A stretch of 64,000 bases of DNA from Periconia sp. R9002 (taxonomy: Eukaryota > Ascomycota > Dothideomycetes > Pleosporales > Periconiaceae), in NCBI GenBank assembly GCA_023627715.1, contig JAMAHW010000001.1:1-64000 (forward strand), read 5' to 3'. A model generated the notes under the pieces. It was given only the letters and a program-made list of their open reading frames with translations. It ran no database searches and had not been told where the DNA came from. Each line of letters begins with the position of its first letter. Positions within the stretch are counted from its first letter, which is position 1. Below are positions 57,068-64,000 of the stretch, one piece after another. The position numbers were made by a program, and so were the translations under genes.

Positions 57068-60000
57068 TCATGTCGGGACTGAAGCATTGCGGAATGTTTC
57101 AAAGATGCTGCCAGGGGGCCGTGGGTCTCTGCCCTCGCCAAGGTAGAACTCGCACTTGAATTTGAGGCATTGATTGGTATGGGATTGGTGGTAGATTTGG
57201 ACGATATCGCCTGTGTGCAGTTCTCCGTAGATGATGCGGCCTTTTTCGTCTTTGGAGCGAATATGTCTGCCGTTGATCGAGATACCGGAAGTCGCGAGAG
57301 TGAAAATGCCGACACGCAAATTATCTAGGACGGTCCAGTCATCGCCTCTTTGTGAAAGCTGCTGCACGGTCGCACCATTCGAAGACCACCAAAATATGAC
57401 AAACGCAACTTTTGGAACACGAGTATCCTTACTATTTTCGTACACAATTGTGTTGGAAGGCGAGCGACCCCAGCTTGTATGACTTGCTTCGAGATTGAGA
57501 ACGAGGTTTGGGGCGAAAGAGTCACCGGTAGCGGTGAGCTTCCCTACTCGACGTGGTGGTGATTTGAAACCTTTCTCGGCGGTTATTTGGGGGAGTGCAA
57601 TGGGTGAACCTTGAGCGACATCATCGTTAGTATCGCTGCTTTCAGACTGTCTCATGGTATCTTCAATATCTGCAGCTGCAGCTGCAGCAACGGCACCCTG
57701 TTGCGCGTTGACAAAGTCAAAGCCACTAACTTTGGACGCGTATTCCAAAGTATGCGTTTCCTTATTGTAAGGATCCCAGTACAATGACGCTGTTTTGGGG
57801 AGACTGATTTGTCGATCTAAAGTGGGTTTCGCTCTTGGGGTAGGTTCGCTATTTTGACTCACGCGTTTTGACGAATATTCCAGGGAGTTATGTTGTGGGA
57901 CGTCTGGTGTTTTCGGGGTGGCCGGTTCAACTGGACTCTGTGTCCTGGAAACAGGCGAGCGAGGAGAAGCCATGTTGAACTCACGCACCATGGATTCAGC
58001 TCCGAGGAGACTTCTCGATTGGGATTCACTATCGAGACGCGGGACAGCACGAGCAGCTGGAGGCGTCTGCCTTCGTCCTTCACCGCCGATATGACTCGAC
58101 GAAGGTAAAATTTCCACTTGTCTCTCACCGGCCGAACCTTCACTAGTCAGCGCCTCCTTCACCTGCTCATTGTATATCTGAGAACTTTGCAATGCCGATT
58201 GTCCAATTTCGCCGAACAGTCGTTGCTTCTCAGAAACTGGCATCAGATTAAGACTCTCTTCCGCATCGAGATCATGACTCATGTCTTGATCGGATAGGAA
58301 AGACGGTTCTGCGCTGGAGTCGTCCTCAAAATCCCTCATTTGGTTTCGAGGAAACAACGGGTCCGTACGAATACGTTTGGATTGCCTACTGTCGAGTAGC
58401 ATCTCAAATTCGTCCGACAATACGTCGTCTTCTTCGTCGGATTCGGGGATTTCGTTTCCTAGGCTCAGCTGTGAAAGTTGTGCCTCGGCAGCATCTTCCT
58501 CCTCCTCCAAAATAGACTGTAGATTTGGGTCTTTCAGGTCTGGCACGTTACCATCTTTGAGCCATCTGTGATTCAGGCATTCTCGCTCTGTTGGGCGGAC
58601 CGCAGGATCAGTTGTCAACATCATGGTAAGAAGCTCAATGCATTCATCCGAAACATTGCGTTTCTTGAGCGGCGTTGTATCGAGCTTAGTCGTCATAATG
58701 TTGTTGTACATGGCTTCGCCTGTAGCGTCAGCAATGCCTCGAAATGGAGGTTCTCCACATAGGGAGAACCATAGCACTCCACCGAAAGACCAAATGTCAA
58801 CGGATGAGCTGTACGCGTTGTACTGCTTGCCACGCCTACGTTTGGTCCCTTGGTTCTGGAAATCTGGAAAGACCTCCGGGGCGCAATACAAAAGTGTGCC
58901 GCAGAAGGTTTTCAAGAAAGTCTCTTCATGTTTGATTACTTTGGAGAGCCCAAAATCAGAAAGTTTGACTTGAAAGGGGTCGAAACTTGATATCAAGATG
59001 TTGTCAGGTTTGATATCTCTGTGAGTGATTTTCGCGTTGTGGAGGTAATTCAAAGCACTCAATGTTTGCTGGGCCAAAGGACGTGCCATATCCTCGCTGA
59101 TTGGACCGTGCTCGTTCAGAAACTTCTGCATGTCGCCGTGGGGAGCATACTCCATGATGATGTATAAGAAGTCACCTTGGTCGTGGAATTCAACGAATTC
59201 GATGATACTCGGATGGCGCAAAGATTCCATGATCTTCATTTCATTTTCAATCTTCTTGTCAAGCTGGCCATTTTTCATGAAGCGCCGCTTTTCAAGTTCT
59301 TTGGCAGCTAGAACCCTCCCATCCATTTTGGTGGCAAGCTGGTACACAGTTGCAAAGGCACCCTTGCCAAGCTCACCTAAAGATTGTTAGGACCAGGAAA
59401 TGGACGTGAGCTACTATACATACCAACGATGTTGTACAAGTTTCCACCGTCCCACCTCATCGTTGCACGATAAGGCTGTTGCTGCAATTTCTGCAGAGCC
59501 CGCATCCTGTTGCCCCCACTTGCACACTCGCTGATGAACAACCGTTTCTTCTCCTCATATAAAGCCATATCTGGGCCTCTTGGGGGAATTCGCACCGTAA
59601 ATCTTATCGTGTCGGTATCGCTGGAGTTGGATATAGTAATCATAGTGCCGGCTACAATCATGCGAGCAGAGTTGAATTTCGAATCCTTGCCCCTAAGCAG
59701 TACGTTGTCAACAAGAGTACCATTCGTTGAGGTGTCGGCCAGCATCGTCAACCCGTGTTCATTGAAGAATATACGAAAATGTTGGTTGCTAATTCGCCTT
59801 CCGGAATCTTGCCCAAATACGATATCTGATATGGCCATATTTCTCCCGAAAATGAACCCGTCTTGTTTTGATTTCAGCAAAGACACGCTTGACAAACGCA
59901 AAGCGAGACCTATGGGTGCAGAGGGTGATTGACCGACTCGTCGTCCGTCCTTGTCGATTATAATTGTCTCTTGCTCCTCTATATTCTCGTCATGGCCCAC

Positions 60001-60213
60001 GAAGGACTGCATTGTTTCATCGTAAAAGAGAACATGCTCCGGTCTTATTCGGGACATGTTTTCAACGATTTTGATAGCGGCAGGGGTGGTCGGGTGAAGT
60101 ATCAGTATCACATCCGTCACATCGTCGTCGACAAGTCCAGAGTTGTTCTGTCCGAGGCGGCGCGGATCCACCATCCGTTGGGTGGAGGGCTGCGTAGGTT
60201 CTTGCGATGCCAT
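57068..60213 (-). CDS. RAD53-type checkpoint kinase with two FHA domains
   Basis: Exons 59424-60213 and 57068-59376 are joined across a 47-nt intron (GTATGT donor), giving 1032 residues. FHA1 lies at about 118-205 (FIFGRN, RISNQHFRIF, DTSTNGTLVDN). The kinase domain follows at about 258-530: GELGKGAFATVYQ, VLAAKEL (ATP Lys), HRDIKPDNIL, KLSDFGLSK, the activation-loop CGTLLYCAPEVF and the APE-to-DIWSFGG segment. A long Ser/Gln/Glu-rich linker with several SQ/TQ sites comes next. A second FHA-like domain at about 890-1010 has WGRSPSNTIVYEN and ATSGISINGRHI. The order FHA-kinase-FHA is that of Rad53, which is activated by Mec1/Tel1 after DNA damage or replication stress. Dun1 and Cds1/Chk2 have only one FHA domain. 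The ATG at 60213 is used, since frame extensions upstream begin only at TTG. Confidence 0.92.
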
Positions 60214-61820
60214 GATGACGGGCGAATCGATAACTGGGACTCTATGCGCAAGGAAGATTGCGGGGAAGTGTATAAAAACTTTGGGGGGCGAAGTCTTGGA
60301 AGCGAGTGCAGCGGGTTCGGTAGGCACCAAGTGCTGCCTTGTGTGGAGTACAGATGCCGGATACGAGAAGAAGGAAACTGAAATGCTTTGCTCAAGACCC
60401 TTCGAAATGCACTAAACATGCTCACGGGTTTGTGAACCAGGAAGATAGCTGGTCCCCGTCAGTGACCCCGCTCTTTCCCCTTTCCCAGGGCGTACCCTCC
60501 AAAAGATGGCCAGCCTGGCCGGGAGGATACTCCAGCCTGGCTCCGATACGAAGGCGGTGCAGTGAGTTCTTGTTTTTCCCTTTCTGTGTAGTATGTATTG
60601 AAAACGGCCGCGACAAGATAAGGATCCAAAGACGGTTCGCGCAGATGGCAGTTCAGCCGGTTAGTGCTCGAGGGTGTGTACGAGGAGGAGCAAATAGAGT
60701 GAAGAATCGGTCTGCTGGGGCGTGGGTTGAGTAGAATCGAAAGAAGGGCAGGCGGAGGCAACTGTATGCTTTACAATTGGGGGTTGTGACGAGGTGGGAT
60801 GGGTTTATATAGTATAGCACAGCGCAGCAGAGCACAGCACAGCTTGTTGCCCGCGCAACGGCTCTAGGAAACGATTTTGTTAGTAATCTGATAGCAGGAT
60901 GCGAGCGCGAGGCAATTGGGGGAACGATGAGGAGAAATACACACTTGAAAGGCCAGCAAACAGGAGAGAATGACTGTTGATTGTGTAATACAGGAAAGAT
61001 GAAGAAAATATGCGATTTGTGAGATGTGGAATGGAATGGAGGGATGTCTGAGCGCGAGTAACCACCACGCGCGGGAGGGCTCACTAGCGGCCGATGCACG
61101 TTGTCACCCAATCAATCGGGGCCTGTCGCGCCTTCACAAGGCAACCGCCACGCCATAACATCACAATTATCGTGTCTGCTCGCCCAACCACCAGCAGACT
61201 CGAGCATACATACATGTAATTCCACGATTCCATTGTCTCAGTACGAAAGAATGATTGTAGCAGAGCTCTTATCCAGCCGCAGCCGCAGCCGCAAAACAGA
61301 TGTCAACTGGTCATGATGTGGGGCCCCACGTCACGTGGTGAACAACCCAAACATTCAATCAATGTTTTTCACCAATTGTCCCAGCGTGTCTGCATAGGTA
61401 AAAACACGTATGCACCCCTGGTTCTGCTAACTGCTCAAGTCATCACGACCGCTTGTATGGTACCTGCTCACGACACCATCAATGTCGGAACATTTACACG
61501 AGGCACGCTCTCATAAGCAGTCTAGAGATCCCTGCGTTTAGCTACCAGGTAGCCGTGCCTCGGCTCCGCCTCCAGCTTCTCCACCCCAAAGCAAACTCTC
61601 CGCCGGACATCTAGATGGCACGGACGGCATTGCCAATCCACACGTCACTCGGCATTATATACCAGTCCTTCCTCGCCAATCTGTATTGTTTCTCTTCAGC
61701 TCCATCGTCGTCCTTCTTGCGTCTTTCCATCTCGTGACTGCTCTGCCCGAGTCTTACAAACATTGAACTATCCCAGCGTTCTTCACCCAACACCCTGTGC
61801 ATCGTTCCTTTCCCACCAAC
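60214..61820. promoter_or_regulatory. Divergent intergenic region between RAD53-like gene and MDR gene
   Basis: 1.6 kb holds both promoters. A GCACAGC repeat (about 60815-60845) and a TATATAG element on the minus side (about 60800) lie at the RAD53 end. A CCAAT pentamer (61633-61637) and a TATA-like element lie at the MDR end. Open frames are short and featureless. Confidence 0.5.
61633..61661 (+). promoter_or_regulatory. CCAAT and TATA elements of the MDR gene
   Basis: CCAAT is followed 18 nt later by TTATATA, about 160 nt before the ATG at 61821. The spacing is plausible for a fungal promoter. Confidence 0.4.
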
Positions 61821-63026
61821 ATGGCTTCTTATACCTCCGTAGTTTTGGCCGAGCGCCCCAAAGATAACATCATCCCTGGAAAGACTTTCACCACCAAGCA
61901 GAACCCTATGCCCGACGCTTCCGCCCTGAAAGATGGAGAGGTCCTTTTCCAAGCTCTTTATCTAAGCTTAGATCCCGCCATGCGTGGCTGGCTCAACGAC
62001 GTTCGCTCTTATGTTCCACCAGTGCGGATAGGAGAGACCATGCGTGGTGCCGCCATAGGCGTAGTGAAAGCCTCCAAGTCATCAAAATTTCCAACTGGCT
62101 CCTACGCAAGTGCCGAATCAGGATGGACTGAATACGCCGTCGTCTCTGAGAAACAGCTGAAACCGCTAGACTTGCCTCAAGGCGCTGTATTGACGGATGC
62201 GCTGGGCGTACTGGGACTTACAGGCTTGACAGCGTATTTTGGAATCACCGAGGTGGCCAAGGTCAAGAAAGGAGACTTCGTTGTGGTTTCGGGTGCAGCA
62301 GGGGCAACTGGGAGTGTAGTGGGCCAGATTGCTAAACTCAAGGGCGCGAAAGTACTTGGTATTGCGGGAGGCGACGACAAAGTCAGGTGGCTGAAAGAAG
62401 AATTGGGATTCGATAACGCGCTGAACTACAAAAGCAAGGACTTTGCCAAGGACTTCCGGGCCGCAACCAAAGACTTGATTGACGTCTATTTCGATAACGG
62501 CAAGTTTGAGGTTTTAGATTATATTTTTGAATTCATGCTAACAGTAATAGTCGGCGGGGAAATTCTGGATCTGGCTCTTACGAGGGCAAAGCCTTTTGCG
62601 CGCTTCGTCATGTGCGGCGCTATCAGTCAGTACAACAGCAACAAGTCACAAATTCACGGCCTCAAGGTAAGTTTGGTGGTTCATGATACCAATTCCATTC
62701 AGTTAAATGATGTTTAGAACTATACCATGATCATCTCCATGCGAATCCGCATGCAAGGCTTCATCGTGTTCGATTACCAAAAGCACTACCCACAGGCCAG
62801 AAAAGAGTTGGCTCAGTGGTTATCAGAGGGTAAACTGAAACGTAAAGAGCACATTGTACAGGGTGGTTTGGGCAAGGCCGAACAAGCGTTGGTTGACTTG
62901 TTCAATGGAGCCAACACCGGTGAGTCTTGAGAAGCACTTGTTCAGCATCATGCTGTTTTACTAACGGGAAAAGGCAAACTCCTCGTGGAAGTCGCGAAAA
63001 CAAAAGAAAGCCTAGCAAAGTTGTAG
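61821..63026 (+). CDS. Medium-chain NADP-dependent reductase (prostaglandin reductase-like)
   Basis: Exons 61821-62499, 62551-62666, 62718-62919 and 62974-63026 give 349 residues. The enzyme type reduces alpha,beta-unsaturated carbonyls or related double bonds with NADPH and lacks the zinc sites of alcohol dehydrogenases. Seen: the N-terminal catalytic domain (SLDPAMRGWLND, the family's substrate-side motif), GVLGLTGLTAYFG, the nucleotide loop VSGAAGATGSVVGQIAKL, and FDNVGGEILD, the last restored only when a 51-nt GC-AG intron is removed. The C-terminus has MQGFIVFDYQ and GKLLVEVAKT, usual for the group. The other introns are 51 and 54 nt, with the usual GT donors. Substrate is unknown. The gene is 385 bp from a Zn2Cys6 regulator in the same orientation. 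Confidence 0.92.
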
Positions 63027-63411
63027 ATGTTTATGGTTTAATAAAACGAAATAGGTTGGATTAGATTGATGGCATTACGATCTTGTTTATCTGGCGACAT
63101 GCTGTACGATTATATATAGAGATTTAATAGCCGTCATTAGCTATGAAGTCTACGATCGCCAAGGGTTAACAATCAAAATTTGCAGTTTCGCGCTTCCAAA
63201 CATTTTTAAACGACATAATGGGTTATAACAAACAATATCCAGAATATTTGTCATCGATTGGGTTATCCCGAATGTATAAAAGAGTGCTCAATGTCTTGGC
63301 ACCCATGGCGACGGCATCGGGACTAGTACCGTTCAACATCTACGGGCCGCCCCACCCAATTGAACCCTGCTTCATCAACCTACATCAACCTAACATGGAG
63401 CGTTGAGTGAT
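63027..63411. other. Short intergenic spacer
   Basis: 385 bases lie between the MDR stop and the Zn2Cys6 start. It is AT-rich, with a TATATATAGAG stretch near 63111. I see no gene. Confidence 0.6.
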
Positions 63412-64000
63412 ATGCCTCCAGACAGGGGTCGTGCTTCCAAAGCCTGCGCAGCATGCAGAAAGCAAAAGACGAGATGTTACGAAAGAGCTGCTGGGCAAGC
63501 TTGTCTTCGGTGTGATCAGCTTGGGCAGGAATGCACGCTTACTACGGAAACACGCCCAGCGACATGGTTCAGCAGTAATAGTACAAATGTAGCGCAGCAA
63601 GATCGTGAAAGGTATGTGTTCATGTGTTCTACCCTTTCTGTAGGCTGAATTGTGACCGTTTGTGACCAGAATTGACCGGCTGGAGAAATTGGTTGCCACA
63701 CTTACGAAAAGATTAGACGATGTTGAGTCTGTTCTACCTCGCCAAAATGGACCAACCCACAAGCGAGATAGCCGGAAAAATAGTGACTCTATCCAAGTGA
63801 ATCCCGATACGGAAAGCGCACCACTTTTTGTTCTTCGAGATGCTGCTACGGAATCTGGATTTCGAGCAACAGAAGATACTCCAGCCGATTCTATCACACG
63901 TGACCTTTCAGACGATGCCATTCTCAAAGGATTACTCAGTGAACAAGAAACGATATCGCTACTGGATATCTTCCGGGAGAACTATGGTATATGGATTGCC
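63412..64000 (+). CDS. Zn2Cys6 (Gal4-type) transcription factor, N-terminal part, cut by the window edge
   Basis: Exon 63412-63611 and the start of exon 2 (63670 onward) are joined by a 58-nt intron (GTATGT donor, CCAG acceptor; AG+A restores Arg). The DNA-binding cluster begins at residue 12: CAACRKQKTRC, then CLRCDQLGQEC, giving six cysteines that bind two zinc ions. After the intron a Leu/Ile-patterned helix (RIDRLEKLVATLTKRLDDVE) forms the dimerisation coiled coil. The sequence then enters the middle region (LSEQETISLLDIFRENY), typical of the fungal-specific factor domain. The gene runs beyond the right edge, so its length and C-terminus are unknown. Such regulators often control neighbouring metabolic genes, and the MDR gene is its nearest neighbour here. 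Confidence 0.9.

Overview
The window is nuclear DNA of a filamentous ascomycete (Pezizomycotina; a more precise class cannot be read from the sequence). Support: nearly all genes carry short introns (about 45-160 nt) with GTAWGT-type donors, CTAAC-type branch points and YAG acceptors. The families present are fungal: a SLA1 with QxTG repeats, a CYSTM protein, a Zn2Cys6 factor, an allantoate-permease-type MFS carrier and fungal C2H2 factors. Genes lie on both strands with long, low-complexity intergenic DNA between them. There is no rRNA, intact tRNA, CRISPR array or recognisable transposon. Exon joins were set by hand, and for every intact multi-exon model the joined exons are a multiple of three.

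Left part (0-12 kb): a tiny two-exon gene for a 53-residue protein with paired cysteines (2.6 kb), a complex I accessory subunit (3.3-4.2 kb), a coiled-coil SHE3-like protein (5.6-6.9 kb, minus), a broken SRPK-like kinase (8.3-9.8 kb, minus) and an MFS transporter (10.1-11.7 kb, minus). Middle-left (12-25 kb): SLA1 endocytic adaptor, a CYSTM stress protein, an Arg/Ser-rich protein with four paired cysteines, and STT3, the catalytic subunit of oligosaccharyltransferase.

Middle (25-49 kb): two large multi-finger C2H2 factors in the same orientation, an unrecognised acidic protein, the divergent pair SPC2/EMC3, a 6-kb stretch with no supportable gene, and a third C2H2-type protein. Right part (50-64 kb): cytidine deaminase, the JAC1/HscB co-chaperone, an SDR-fold protein whose catalytic Tyr and Lys appear replaced, YOS9 (ER lectin ending in KDEL), a RAD53-type kinase with two FHA domains, a medium-chain NADP-dependent reductase with a GC-AG intron, and the 5' part of a Zn2Cys6 regulator that runs off the right edge.

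Four genes serve protein maturation in the ER (STT3 N-glycosylation, SPC2 signal-peptide cleavage, EMC3 membrane insertion, YOS9 glycoprotein quality control), and SPC2 and EMC3 share a 258-bp intergenic region. Three genes serve the mitochondrion or checkpoint control (complex I subunit, JAC1, RAD53-like). I saw no biosynthetic gene cluster or defence system. The most unusual items are the tiny paired-cysteine gene, the degenerate kinase, the SDR without its catalytic residues, the SLA1 terminal mini-exon that supplies the NPF motif, and the in-frame GC-AG intron.
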